DNA of 64,000 nt. It comes from Mytilus galloprovincialis (taxonomy: Eukaryota; Mollusca; Bivalvia; Mytilida; Mytilidae). The translations under genes were made by a program, and so were the position numbers. Below the pieces are notes generated by a model. That model was not told the DNA's origin. It saw only the letters and a list, made by a program, of their open reading frames with translations, and made no database searches. The stretch spans positions 6,785,112 to 6,849,111 of the forward strand of contig NC_134842.1 in assembly GCF_965363235.1 (NCBI RefSeq). The letters are read 5' to 3'. Positions 1 to 12,600 of the stretch are shown one piece after another (positions within the stretch are counted from its first letter, which is position 1; each line of letters opens with the position of its first letter).

Positions 1-239
1 GATTTAGAGATTTTTGAAAATCAAATTTGAACTTCTGTTTTAAACGCACTTGTGATGCTTGTTAATTGTGTTATTTGGAACAATTTAAAAATAAAATACA
101 CATTGACAATCGATCAGTAGAAAACATTGGAAGAAAGAACAAAGTGCATGAATATTCAAACTTAGTTACTTTGTACAATTGTTTTAGGGTTTGGAACAAG
201 TAATTCTCATATTTTCAGTACCTATATTGTTTGTAGGTT
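1..239. repeat. Left arm of a direct duplication
   Basis: Bases ~5-230 resemble ~1700-1925 (GTGTTATTTGGAA, TACACATTGAC, AGAAAACATTGGAA, GGAACAAGTAA in the same order), about 1.69 kb apart. The tandem family at 240-1640 lies between. Confidence 0.65.
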
Positions 240-1640
240 TATATATTCACTCTAACTGGTGGAGTTTTATTCTTCGAGGGTATCACCAGCTCAGTCGTAA
301 GCACATCTGTGTTGACAGGAATTATCATTGATATGGTCACTGTAAATTAAGTGTTTACACAACTTCAACTTCGTACTTTATTTGGCCTTTTTTTATTTTT
401 TGGATTCGAGCGTCACTAAGGAGTCTTTTGTAGACGAAGCGAGCGTCACGTGTAAATACACAATTTAATCCAGGTATCTATGATGAGTTTATTTACAACC
501 ACTGGGTCGATGTCAATGCTGTGGAGTTTTAATTTCACGAGGGTATCACCAGCCCAGTAGTCAGCATGACCATGAATTGTCATTGATATGGTCATATTTA
601 TAAATTTACTGTTTCAAAACCTTTTGAATTTTTGAAATACTAAGGCTTTTCTACCTCAGAAAAAGATAACATTAGCTGTATTTTGCATTGTTTTATTTTC
701 GGAATTTTGGTCTTCAATGCTTTTCAATTTCGGCTCTATTTGACATTTTTAAACTTATTTTGTTTCGAGCGTCACTAATGAGTCTTTTGTAGACGAAACA
801 CGCGTCTGGCGTAAATGCACAATTTTATCCTGTTATCCATGATGACTTTATTTACAACCACTGGGTCGATGCCACTACTGGTAGGGTTTTAATTCCACGA
901 GGGTATCACCAGCCCCGTAGTCAGCACTTCTGAGCTGACATGAATTGACATTGATATGGTCATATTTATAAATTTACTGTTTCAAAAAGTTTTGATTTTT
1001 TCAAAATACTAAGGCTTTTCAACCTCATGATAAGATTACCTTAGCTGTATTTGGCAACAGATTTTAAGAATTTTGGTCCTCAATGCTCTTCAACTTCGTA
1101 CTTTATTTTGCCTTTTTTAAAATTCTTTTTTTTGGAATCGAGCGTCACTGATGAGTCTTTTGTAGACGAAACCGCGCGTTTGACGTAAATACAAAATTAA
1201 ACCTGGTATCAATGATGAGTTTTCATCAACAACCTCTGTGTCGATTCCACTGCTGTTGAAGTTTGAATTCCCCGAGGGTATCAACAGCCAAGTAGTCAGC
1301 ATTGTCTGTACTGACATTAATTATCATTGATATGGTCATATCTACAAATTTACTGTTTAAAAAACTTTTGAAGTTTTGAAATCCTAAGGTTTAACGCGCG
1401 TCTGGCGTACTTAATTATAATCCTGGTACCTTTGATAACTATTTTCTATCTCATGACAAGATTACCTCAGCTGTATTTTGCAAAACGTTTTAGAAATTTT
1501 GGTCCTCAATGCTCTTCAACTTCGTACTTTATTTAGCCTTTTTAAACCTTTTTGGATTCTAGTGTCACTGATGAGTCTTTTGTAGACGAAACGCGCGTCT
1601 GGTGTAAATACAGAATTCAATCCTGATCTCTATGATGAGT
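240..1640. repeat. Family C tandem array (~360-420 bp x4)
   Basis: The landmark GAGTCTTTTGTAGACGAA recurs at about 424, 783, 1153 and 1574, and CGAGGGTATCACCAGC-type sequence at ~277, 540, 899 and 1273. Non-coding. Single copies of the same family occur at 56700-56945 and 59150-59265. Confidence 0.8.
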
Positions 1641-1699
1641 GTGTTTTACACAAAATTTCGATCCTGGTAACTATGATGAGTTTATCTTATAGTAATGTG

Positions 1700-1925
1700 G
1701 CAAAGGATTTGATATTTGTTTTAACGAAATTTGAACTGACGTCATGTGATGTTTGTTTGTTGTGTTATTTGGAATTACAATTTAAATACACATTGACGAT
1801 CGATGAATAGAAAACATTGGAATCAAGAACAAAAAGCATGGAAATTAAAACTTATTTACTCTGTACTATTGTTATAGGGTTTTGAACAAGTAATGATATT
1901 CTCGCATTTTCACTAACTATACTAT
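1700..1925. repeat. Right arm of the direct duplication
   Basis: Matches bases ~5-230 with small insertions and deletions. The next ~200 bases (1930-2110, with GAGGACCCGGTCTCCC) are not in the left copy. Confidence 0.6.
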
Positions 1926-2599
1926 AGATAATTTCAATTTCAACAGAGGCGGAGTAAGGGCGCAGAGGACCCGGTCTCCCATTTTGTGGCAAACATTTGG
2001 TTGATATATTTAGGAAATCAATGAGGAATGACTGAAACGGGTCTCCTCTTATGCAGTTTATAGTGGGGCTTCCTTTGGAAACTTTCTGGATCCTCAACTG
2101 CAGTTAATTCAGTAATGTTTCAGTTCAAATGATAATAGAACTGATTCCAACATTTTTTCAAACTACAATTTAAACATATTCCAACGATGCAAGGCAACGT
2201 TAACCTTAGACGAATTGGACTATTCTGTTTAGGTTCTTTAAGATCATATATACCAACAGGTTCGGGAAATCTTTTGCATAAAGGAAATAAATGTACATTA
2301 TCCAAACGGCATCAATAAGAACTACTAGCAGTTTTATTTTACACTCATCTTTGGATGTTCATCTACAAAGTCACGTATGTTGGAGTATCGAGTTGTGTTT
2401 TATATTGTGATGTTCAAATTTTTAGATTAAATCAATAGACCAAAACTAACATGTATTACTGAGCTATTTTACACACACAATTAATATTGTATACACATTG
2501 GTAAGCCGAAATATTTGTCAACACAATTTTAGAATATTTTACTATCTTAATTTTTTTGTACCGTTATGCAAATCTTTAGATTTATTTATATAATAGGTA

Positions 2600-2775
2600 G
2601 TCAAGTAGTCTAGCGCGCCGGGAATCGTGCAAGGCGATTTGGTGCCGCGATATCTCAGTAGCATTAGTTCAAATCCCGGCAAGGGAAGAACAAAAAATGT
2701 GCTTCTGCAAATTTACAGATCTAACAATGTTGGGCTGACATTAAGACGAATATATATAAAATATATATACATACA
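2600..2775 (+). mobile_element. tRNA-derived SINE (probable)
   Basis: An AGTTCAAATCCCGG stretch matches the internal pol III box B, with a box A-like TAGTCTAGCGCGCC ~50 bases before. A ~70-bp non-tRNA body (TTGGGCTGACATTAAGACG) and a TA-rich tail follow. The arms do not fold into a full tRNA, so it is not called a tRNA gene. Confidence 0.55.
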
Positions 2776-3054
2776 GCGTCAAAAACATACATATATTTGA
2801 GTGTTTACAATGAACATAATGTCAAGAAAACGATTCAGACACACTAAAGTTATTAAGTATATATCCTTATAGAAGAACAAACCTTTCTGTCATTATTCTT
2901 ACTTGTCTTAAGCGAACCTTTTACAATATTCCCGTGCTTGCATTTCCTATCATGATTTTCTTGATAGAGGGTTGCTGCTCACAAGGAACCAATTAAACCA
3001 AGAGATCCAAATAAAGTTGAAATAATTCCTTCGTAAATTTTATAGCTTGCTATT

Positions 3055-3180
3055 CGGTGTGAGCCACGGCTCCGTATTAAAGCACGTACGTTGACATACA
3101 ATGGTTAACTTTAATAAAATATGACTTGGATGAAGAGCTCAGCCTGTCTCATTGGCACTCATACCACATCTTCTTTATAT
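3055..3180 (-). repeat. Family D copy
   Basis: The reverse strand reads GATGTGGTATGAGTGCCAATGAGACA.., the hallmark of the commonest dispersed repeat in this window. Confidence 0.7.
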
Positions 3181-3689
3181 AACTATGTTTACTTCATACA
3201 TTTTTTTATTAATCGCCTACACTTCATGTATTATGGGAGTTCGCTTCTCAGTTTCAAAATAATTAGCTTTTCAAAACACTAGTTTAAATTGGTATGGGAT
3301 TAATAAATGAACCAAAAGAGTACAAAAAATATATAGGTCAATGTGCTTTTTATCAAGATATAAGCCATTGGAATTTTGGCGGGAACATATTATCTCTGGT
3401 CTTTTCCTAGCTTTATCATTGACAATTTCAAGTTCTCAAAAACTATGAAAAAATTATTCAAATTGTATAAGATTTTTACAGATGGCTTATCATTATACAT
3501 GTAAAAGATTTATAAAAAGAAAAATGAGGGTCAATGGGCAAATGTTTTTAAGGCATTCAAATGGATAAAACCAGAGGATTCCTAAAATCTGACAAAAATT
3601 CCAAAAACATAACAAGCGAACATTCTTAAAAGAGGAGCGATTGATACCTAATGGATATTCAACCTCATTAGTCCAAAAAAAAAAATAAT

Positions 3690-3870
3690 TACTGTCATGG
3701 CAAAAAATAAAAAGACAATGAAAAGACAAAAACAGTTCACAAAACACTTTCAAAACTAAAGAATGAGCAACACGAACCCCACCAAGAACTTGGGGTTATC
3801 TCAGGTGATCCGGAAGGGTACGAAGATCCTGATCCACATATGACACCAGTCGTGTTCATCATGCAAGTTA
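3690..3870 (+). repeat. Family E copy
   Basis: AAGAATGAGCAACACGAACCCC and CTTGGGGTTATCTCAGGTG are shared with 24215-24445 and, reversed, with ~60960-61080. Confidence 0.7.
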
Positions 3871-5384
3871 ATTAACAATTCGAATTAAGTATGACGCAAT
3901 TCCAGGAAAAGAATCGGGGTTGTGGTGAAACATATATCCATCGTCATATGTGAGGCAGATATTCCATAATATTCAACCACTTGTGATGTAGTCTGCAAAA
4001 TTTTCGAAGGAATTATTTTAACGTTACAACTTGGAACTCCTTGTTCAATAGCTTCCTTTTAAGCAGCAACCCTCCGTAAAAAAACATAATAGGAAATGCA
4101 AGCTCGGGAATGTGTTTTCAACTGGGAGATATATAACCCATTTTCAAGAGCTGCTGGAATATTGCTACTTAGAAATGAAAAATTCTCAATTAAGAGGCCA
4201 GTAACACATGTACACCTTAGAATTATTCCATACATCGAACATAGTTGACCTATTACTTACAGTATACAAGAAATAGACCAACCCTTAAAAACTTTATGAT
4301 CAGATATTTCTTACAAAAACTTGAATATATGTTGTTGACAATATGTGTGTGTAAAAAATCAAGGTATAAAAGGAACAAAGAGTCATTATCTTTCCCTCAA
4401 AAGTTCGAAACCCGGCCTGAGACTACTGTGTTTATTAATATAGTTGTCTCAGGATAATCAACAATGATTGAAAATTACCAATGAACCATGAAAATGATAT
4501 CAAGATTAGCGTATACATGACAGACAGACAGACATGTACACCTTACAATCATACAATAAACTAAATAAATTTGACCTATTGCTTATTTTCTATACAGTTT
4601 TGATTTAGAAAAAAAAATCGACATGGTTTGAAAAATACAAATAATTACACCATTACAAACACAATTCCATTCAAATATTCTTGTTGTGATAAGAAAATGC
4701 ACAAAAGAACAAACACCATTACAAACTAAATCCCTATTTTATATTCTATCTTAAATTAACCAAACAGTGAGTTTCAGTTAAAATAAACGTCATTAAAAAT
4801 AAGGTACATCCATGTGACGCAGTTTATAATTTTATTGTGGTGTCGTTAATTCATGGTAGGTGCCAGTTGTTATTCTGTGGTTTACAGGTTGTAATGTACA
4901 TATATATTATCTAATTAAAGATTCAAATAGTTCAAGAAATACTGTGTGAAATACCCTCGGCTACATGTGGTATGGTGTTAAGTCATTGTTGAAGCTTGTA
5001 TAGTTACCCATGATTGCTTGCACTTTGACCCACGTTCTTTACACAGTCGAGTTGTATTATAGGCAATCAAACCTCATCTCCTAAATATTGATAAAAGATT
5101 GAAATAATTCAAGAAATACAAATCGCTGACATTTATAATATTGGCAAGTTAGTATTCTTCTGGCAACAGAAGCAACAAAAGTTCTTCTAATGGAATTAGA
5201 GTGAACGAGTAGAACGACCCCACGCTGACGCTAGGCCATGAACTGAAAACACTGCCCCGGTATTCGGAGGATAAAATAATTCAAAACTTTTACTGGTAAT
5301 GAACCGGTCCCCAAACAAGAGAAAATTTATATAAAAATAAAGAACCTTAGTGAGCACGCTCACATACCCCACGTCCCCACATTG
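3871..5384. other. Gene-free stretch
   Basis: AT-rich; no coding exon seen. Two decayed family J units (GTACACCTTA..ATAGTTGACCTATT) at ~4205-4270 and 4533-4580. Confidence 0.5.
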
Positions 5385-6645
5385 TCATTGGAGAAATTAT
5401 CTACAAAATTTCATGAAATTCTGTTGTGTGTTTTCAGAGGAGTTGAGATGACAAACTGTTGCAGAAGTACATTGAAGCAAATAAGTTCAAAGGGGCATAA
5501 CTCCTAGAAAAAAAATTGAATCGTAATTTTCTGTTGATATGCACATCTACGTAGTATGTCCTTATTATCTGGAAAGGTTTCGTGAAATTCTGTTGTGTGG
5601 TTTGAGAGGAGTTGCGATGACAAACTGTTGCAGTAGTACATTAAAGTAAATAAGTTCAAAGGGGCATAACTCCTAGAAAAAAAATTGAATCGCAATTTCC
5701 CGTCGATATGCACAACTACATAGTATGTCCTTATTAGCTGAAAAGGTTTCGTGAAATTCTGTTGTGTGGTTTGAGAGGAGTTGCGATGACTAACTGTTGC
5801 AGTAGTACATTAAAGTAAATAAGTTAAAAGGGGCGTAACTCATAGAAAAAAATTGAATTGCAATTTCCTGTCGATATGCACAACTACATAGTATGTCCTT
5901 ATTACCTAAAAATGTTTCGTGAAATTCTGTTGTGTGGTTTGAGAGGAGTTGCGATGACAAACTGTTGCAGTAGTACATTTAAAGTAAATAAGTTCAAAGG
6001 GGGGTAACTCCTAGAAAAAAAATTGAATCGCAATTTCCCGTCGATATGCACAACTACATAGTATGTCCTTATTAGCTGAAAAGGTTTCGTGAAATTCTGT
6101 TGTGTGGTTTGAGAGGAGTTGCGATGACTAACTGTTGCAGTAGTACATTAAAGTAAATAAGTTAAAAGGGGCGTAACTCATAGAAAAAAATTGAATTGCA
6201 ATTTCCTGTCTATATGCACAATTACATAGTATGTCCTTATTACCTAAAAATGTTTCGTGAAATTCTGTTGTGTGGTTTGAGAGGAGTTGCGATGACAAAC
6301 TGTTGCAGTAGTACATTTAAAGTAAATAAGTTCAAAGGGGGGTAACTCCTAGAAAAAAAATTGAATCGCAATTTCCCGTCGATATGCACAACTACATAGT
6401 ATGTCCTTATTAGCTGAAAAGGTTTCGTGAAATTCTGTTGTGTGGTTTGAGAGGAGTTGCGATGACTAACTGTTGCAGTAGTACATTAAAGTAAATAAGT
6501 TCAAAGGGGCGTATCTCCTAGAAAAACAATTGAATCGCAATTTCCCGTCGATATGCACAACTACATAGTATGTCCTTAGTATCTGAAAAGGTTTCGTGAA
6601 ATTCTGTTGTGTGGTTTGAGAGGAGCTGCGATGACAAGAAACAGG
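5385..6645. repeat. 169-bp satellite, ~7-8 units
   Basis: Landmark TGAAATTCTGTTGTGTG recurs every ~169 bp (about 5415, 5585, 5753, 5922, 6091, 6259, 6428, 6598). Inner units alternate in two versions (AACTCATAG versus AACTCCTAG), giving a 338-bp dimer. The array ends in a GACGGACGGACGGACAGACAG run. Short ORFs in it are repeats of one another, not genes. Confidence 0.9.
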
Positions 6646-7149
6646 ACTGACGGACGGACGGACAGACAGACTGATGGACGGGTCAAAAACATTATATTCT
6701 CCGCAACTTTGTTGCGTGGGGTATAACAACAATCGTTGCTGTGGTTCCAAAGGAAAATATTGCATCATATATGGTCGAACGTAGAACTATCCTGCCAAAA
6801 TGAGTAGGTCTAAACACACTCATCTCCAACAATACGAGGTAGTTGGTTCTGACTTATAATAAAGCTGATAAATTAGAAAATACTACAAGATTTGTTTACT
6901 CTAAACTAAGACTAAAGCTCCATCCCCATTGTTCAAGAAAGCACCATTACCTTTGTCTGTCATATGTCAGGAATGAACAAATATCTTTCTCGAGCCGTTA
7001 TATTTGAATCGCAAATAACATGGCCATGATTTATTTTGACTTTTATAAGAAAACGACCATCTAAATTAACTCTTTTGAATTATATTAATAAGCATGCACC
7101 TGATTATCTGCTAGTGTCAATAGTTAAGGGGAAATGACACTATAAACTC

Positions 7150-8100
7150 AGGAGAAATTTGGTGAACCCTGATAGACTGACATGTACACCTTACAATCAT
7201 AACATGCTTTATATAAAGTTGACCTGTTACAGTTTCTAAGAGACAAACTTAACCAGGAAAACTAAAGATTGACCATTATGAACCATGAAAATGAAGTCAT
7301 GGTCAGATGATGATTTCCAGACAGACATACACACCTTACAATCAAGCCATACATCAAATATAGTTGACCTTCTGCTAAAAGTGTAAGGAAAACAGACAAA
7401 AAATCAATTAAAAACTAACAATGAGCAGTGCATCGTAAAGATGAGATCAAAGTAAGAAAAAAAAACTCGCCAGACTTGCATTTATATTGAACAAGAATGT
7501 GTCCCTATTACACGGATGCCCCACTCGCGTTTAGTGGAGCGTTAAATAAGGTCAAAACTAATTTGGCATTAGAATTAGAAAAATCATATCAGAGGGAACA
7601 TGTGTACTAAATTTAAAGTTGATTGGACTTCAACTTCATCAAACAAAAACTACCTTGACCAAAAACTTTAACCTGAAGTTGGACAGACGAACGAACTGAG
7701 GCACAGACCGGAACACATAATGCCCCTCTACTATCGTCGGTGGGGCATACAAAATTTCATACACCAAATATAGTTGATCTATTGCATTTAGAATAAGAAC
7801 AGCTCAAGACACAAAAACGTAACTTTAACTGAACCATGAAAATAAGGTCAAAATCAGCTGACATCTGCCAGATTGACATGTTCAACTTACAATCATTCCA
7901 TATACAAAATATAGTAGACTTATTTATTGCTTTAAGTATCAGAGGTAAGGACTTAACCACAAAAACTGAACCTTGTTCACTGCATGCTGATCAATGAGAT
8001 ATGATCCAGGTCAATGAAAACTGCCAGACAGGCATGATAACCTTGCAAGATATACACATACCAAATAAAGTTATCATATTACTCTTAATTAGAGAGAACT
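7150..8100. repeat. Family J tandem array (~145-150 bp)
   Basis: Units begin near GACATGTACACCTTACAATCAT at ~7180, 7325, ~7750, 7875 and 8030, followed by AAATATAGTTGACCTATTGC and CTGAACCATGAAAATGAGGTCA. Interrupted by a family A copy. Confidence 0.75.
7487..7751 (+). repeat. Family A copy inside the family J array
   Basis: From CAAGAATGTGTCCC..ACGGATGCCCCA to CGTCGGTGGGGCATA. Related copies: 8098-8352 (reverse), 14649-15112, 31787-32085 (reverse), 48393-48702. Confidence 0.78.
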
Positions 8101-8352
8101 ATTTTTATGTCCCATTTATGGGCATGATGTTTTCTGGTCTGTGCATCCGTTTGTCCGTCCGTCTGTCCCGATCGATGTAGTTTTTGATGAAGTTGAAGTT
8201 CAATCAACTTGAAACTTAGTACTCATGCTCCCTATGATATTATCTTTCTTATTTAATGCCAAATTAGTGATTTTACCTTATTTTCATGGTTCACTGAACA
8301 TAGAAAATGATGGTGCAGATGGGGCATCCGTGTACTAGGGAAACATTCTTGT
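8098..8352 (-). repeat. Family A copy
   Basis: Starts TTTTTATGTCCCATTTATGG and ends GGGGCATCCGTGTACTAGGG..CATTCTTGTT. The inner CCGTCCGTCTGTCC run is typical of the family. Confidence 0.78.
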
Positions 8353-8624
8353 TTATCAAGTAGTCACTTAACTATGAAAATGATGTCAAGGACAATAGAC
8401 ATATGACAGATGGAAACTTCGTAACATAAGGTATCTATATACAAAATTTCAATGTTGTGATGTTACACTATTGTTTCAGATAAGGGTGAAGGTTTGGTAC
8501 CATTAAAACGTTTAAACCTGCTGCATTTGGTTGCAACTGTCCCAAGTCAGGAATCTGAAGTACAGTAGTTGTCCTTTGTTGATTTTATTATAAGTGTTTC
8601 TCATTTCTCCTTTTTAATATAGAT

Positions 8625-8810
8625 TAGATCGTTGGTTTACCAGTTTGAATAGTTTTACACTAGTCATTGTTTGGGCCCTTTATAGTTTTCTGTTTGGTGC
8701 AAACCTAGATTCAATGTTGAAGACAATACCTTGACCTATTATTGTTTACTTTTATAAATTGTGACTTGGATGGAGAATTATCTCATTGGCACTCATGTCA
8801 CATGTCCCTA
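8625..8810 (-). repeat. Family D copy
   Basis: Reverse orientation; ATTGTGACTTGGATGGAGAATT and TCATTGGCACTCATG are recognisable. Confidence 0.72.
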
Positions 8811-8973
8811 CATCTATTGGAAGATCCAGGCCTTCTACGTTCTGAAATATTAAGCTTTTTTAAAAGAAGTTAACTTAGCTAATGCCACCGACAGATCACT
8901 ATCCCTATGTCAAAGGAATCAACTGTATAATGTTTCAATATATGATATTCATATGAAATGCATCTAAATCTAC

Positions 8974-8979
8974 TTTATT
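8974..8979 (-). terminator. AATAAA polyadenylation signal
   Basis: On the minus strand 118 bases after the exon G stop. The surrounding bases (AATAAAGTAGATTTAGATG) recur after the stop of the plus-strand copy, so signal and 3' UTR are conserved between the two arms. Confidence 0.7.
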
Positions 8980-9096
8980 TCTTTATGAACATAATATAAA
9001 TGTATCAGTGGGACAAATATTTAGAGTCGTTTGATTATTATGTATCTTTATCTTTCCTAGTTCAATATTATCAAGCAATATACAAGTCTTCAGTGG

Positions 9097-9691
9097 TTAG
9101 TTACCATCTGATGGTTTGTTTGCTCCCTTCCTGGAACTAATTTCTATAGCTTGGTCACTTTTGGTTGGCATATTTGAAGGAACTTTAAGAGGCGGGAGCA
9201 TCTCAATTTGCCCATATTTCTCATGACTGCTGTCAACGAGATATCTAGAGAATCCATAGTTTGGTTGTGTGTCCCTATCATTTTCACCATTCTTCATTAA
9301 TAACGGCTTGTGGTGTGGTGCCTTTTCACCAATTGTTGAAGTCAAGGCAGAGATAGGCTCCAGTGTTTTAGTAAATCTGTCCATGGTTTTCTCAGACATC
9401 AACAAAATTCTGTCTGCATTTTTAGGGCTGTTCTTTGTCTGGCCGTCTGCTTTCTCATCAATTGATTCACCAATGCCAACATTAATTTCTCGAGCAGCAC
9501 TTTGTGGGATATGATCTCTATCAATGCCAACATTAATCTCTCGAGCGGTACATAGGGATATAAGATCTTTTCCAAAGCCACCATTAATATCTTTGACAGT
9601 ATGTGAGGGGACAAGGTCTTCAGTTGAACTTGCAGATGATGGTCTTATAAATCTCCCTTTCTTTTGACCAAGGACCTCACTACCAAAACTC
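9097..9691 (-). CDS. Exon G: cytoplasmic tail and stop
   Basis: 197 residues plus TAA. Starts S-F-G-S-E, with G-Q-K-K-G-R-F-I-R-P, a short tandem motif (A-R-E-I-N-V-G-I twice, with a degenerate D-I-N-G-G-F upstream), L-T-K-T-L-E-P-type helix and F-S-R-Y-L-V-D-S-S. No enzymatic domain seen. Acceptor TATTTTCAG. Confidence 0.85.
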
Positions 9692-12600
9692 CTGAAAATA
9701 AATTAGAATCATGAATAAACTGCAAGTGATGTATTCCTTAGAAATTAAAAATAGTCAGGTATAGAACTAGAGGCTCTAAAGAGCCTGTGTCGCTCACCTT
9801 GGTCTTATATTAAACAATGGACACGGATAAATTCATGACATAATTGTGTTTTGGTGATAGTGATGTGTTTGTAGATCCTACTTTACTGAACATTCTTGTT
9901 GCTACAATTATCTCTATCTATAAAGAACTTGGCCTAGTAATTATAGTGGAAAATATTTTCTAAAAATTTATGAAAAAAGTTTAAAATTAACTATAAAGGG
10001 CAATAACTCCTTAAGGGGTCAACTGACCATTTTGGTCATGCTGACTTATTTGTAAATCTTACTTTGCTGAACATTATTGCTGTTTACAGTTTATCGCTAT
10101 CTATAATAATATTCAAGATAATAACCAAAAACGGCAAAATTTCCTTAAAATTACCAATTCAGGGGCAGCAACCCAACAACGGATTGTCAAATTCATCTGA
10201 AAACATCAGGGCAAATAGATCTTGACCTGATAAACAATTAAATCCTGTCAGATTTTCTCTTAATGCTTCGGTTTTTGAGTTATAAGCCAAAGACTGTATT
10301 TCACCCCTATGTTCTATTATTAGCCGTGGCAGCCATTTTGGTTGATTGGCCAGGTCACGCCACACATTTGTTAAAAAAGTTACCCCAATGATGATTGTGG
10401 CCAAGTTTAGTTTAATTTGGCCCAGTAGTTTCAGAGAAAAAGATTTTTGTAAAAGATTACTAAGATTTACGAAAAAATGGTTAAAAATTTACTATAAAGG
10501 GCAATAACTCCTTCAGGGGTCAACTGACCATTTTGGTCATGTTGACTTATTTGTAAATCTTACTTTGCTGAACATTATTGCTGTTTACAGTTTATCTCTA
10601 TCTATAATAATATTCAAGATAATAGCCAAAAACAGCAAAAAATTCCCTAAAATTACTAGTTCAGGGGCAGCAAACCAATAACGGGTTGTATGATTCATCT
10701 GAAAATTTAAGGGCAGATAGATCTTGACCTGATAAACAATTTTACCCCTGTCAGATTTGCTCTAAATGCTTTGGTTTTTGAGTTATAAGCCAAAAACTGC
10801 ATTTTACCCCTATGTTCTATTTTTAGCCATGGAGGCCATCTTGGGCTGGTTGGCCAGGTCACGCCACACTTTTTTTAAACTAGATACCCCAATGATGATT
10901 GTGGCCAAGTTTGGTTTAATTTGGCCCAGTAGTTTCAGAGGAGAATATTTTTGTAAAAGTTAACGACGACGGACGCCGGACGCCAAGTGATGGGAAAAGC
11001 TCACTTGGCCCTTTGGGCCAGGTGAGCTAAAAAAGGAGATGGCTGTGCGGCAACTAAAAGCTAAATTAAAGGATTTAAACATTGTGCATTTTTCTAGCCT
11101 ATGCAATTGCTATCTTGACCTATAATTTTAATACCTCATTCTTTTAAATATTTGAATGAACTTCAACTTCGTCTGGCATATTAAATTATAATCCTGGTAC
11201 CTTTGATAACAAGTTATACCATTATCTACACTTGCTTCTGAATTGAACTTTAATTGTACTTTTCTCATATCTGAATGGATAATAAAACAATATTTATACA
11301 GATGAGAGAAGGGATGTGAGGTAGACCATGTTCCAAGCAATAAACATTTTCAAAAAATTGGTTAAAGTTTAAATGACAAAAGGCCTGACTATTTAAAAAA
11401 TATATGTTATCATATTTAAAAAAGAGAGGCAACAACATCAAAAACCAAAAATGTACTCCTCTTAGTAAAAGTGGTGGTTCATGATTATAATTTGAGGAAT
11501 GATTAGAAATTTCCTCTCACAGCCACATTATTTTTGTCTCATGAAAATTACAATTATTATAACAGTTCTAACTCATGTGATGCCACAGTGATGGCACCTC
11601 ATTTACCAGTCCCTTGGAACCTCCAGACCTAAACTCAATACCTCTTACCTACAGACTAAAACATACCATGTATTATATCCAGGATCTATTTTGTTTGGTC
11701 GTTTCTTCTTGTAGTACCGTCTGATTAACATGAAACACATCACCAGAGTCAGTAAAACTGCAAAGGTCAACAAGATTGTCTTGACAACATTCAAGTTACA
11801 TTTCTGGTACCCAATCAAATCCTCACAATCATAGAATACAGAACAGGGATTAGGATCACATTCATTTATATCTGTCTGACACCACTCATCAGTATAACCA
11901 CGGTCACATTTACAGGAATATTTCTCAAAACTGGAAGCTCGTTCAACTTCATTACATTCAGTCGAGGTTCTGTTCAGGCAGTTGCCATGGACGCAGGGTG
12001 CAATTAATATGTAAACCTTGACCTCTAGGTTTTTGGTTGTGAATCTGGCTTGATCATATCCTCTGGCTGTAAAAACTGTTCTCCCATAAAATGTTCTGTC
12101 AACTGAAAGACTCAGTTTTAATTTTTTTTTAAGTATGCCATGAAACTGAACAGGTTCAAAAGTAAAGTTACTGAGCAAAGTATTGTTTATTCTCATTGTG
12201 TAGTTTATTTCATTAATTGAAGGGTCAACAAAGTCAACATCTAAGAAAGTCACATGTCCCAATTCATACTTCTTTGTAACATTTCCATCCAATAAAATTT
12301 GAACTGATTTCAAACCTTTGCCAGGAATTTCTATTTCTTCAAATTTTAAAGCTGATTCAAACGGCAAAAGCACTGGAGCATCATTTATAGGAGCAATGTT
12401 AATTGTTATATTTCTGGTAGCAGACAGTGGATGGAATGGGGGCAATAGTCCTGTTTCTACTACTTTAACAATAATAAAGTCTATTCCATTATAATTACTA
12501 TCTGGAAGATAATAAATTGTCCCATCTGTTGTAATATTGGCTTGTCCATGGATTGGTTGCTGAAGAACTGTGAATTCTACATCATCTGATTCACTGTCTA

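Noticed and set aside
2600..2690. Functional tRNA gene
   Set aside because: Box B is good, but the acceptor and anticodon arms do not pair; it fits a SINE head better.
5385..6645. Possible CRISPR-like direct repeat array
   Set aside because: Units are 169 bp throughout with no short-repeat/unique-spacer structure, in a eukaryotic context.
5504..6768. Series of similar 60-100 codon ORFs
   Set aside because: They are frames within the 169-bp satellite; they repeat with it and have no start or splice context.
9269..9514. 81-codon plus-strand ORF
   Set aside because: Antisense shadow of the tail exon G.
10159..10963. ORFs beginning M-A-T-I-I or M-L-W on both strands
   Set aside because: They lie in the dispersed family B repeat and recur in its other copies with different stops.
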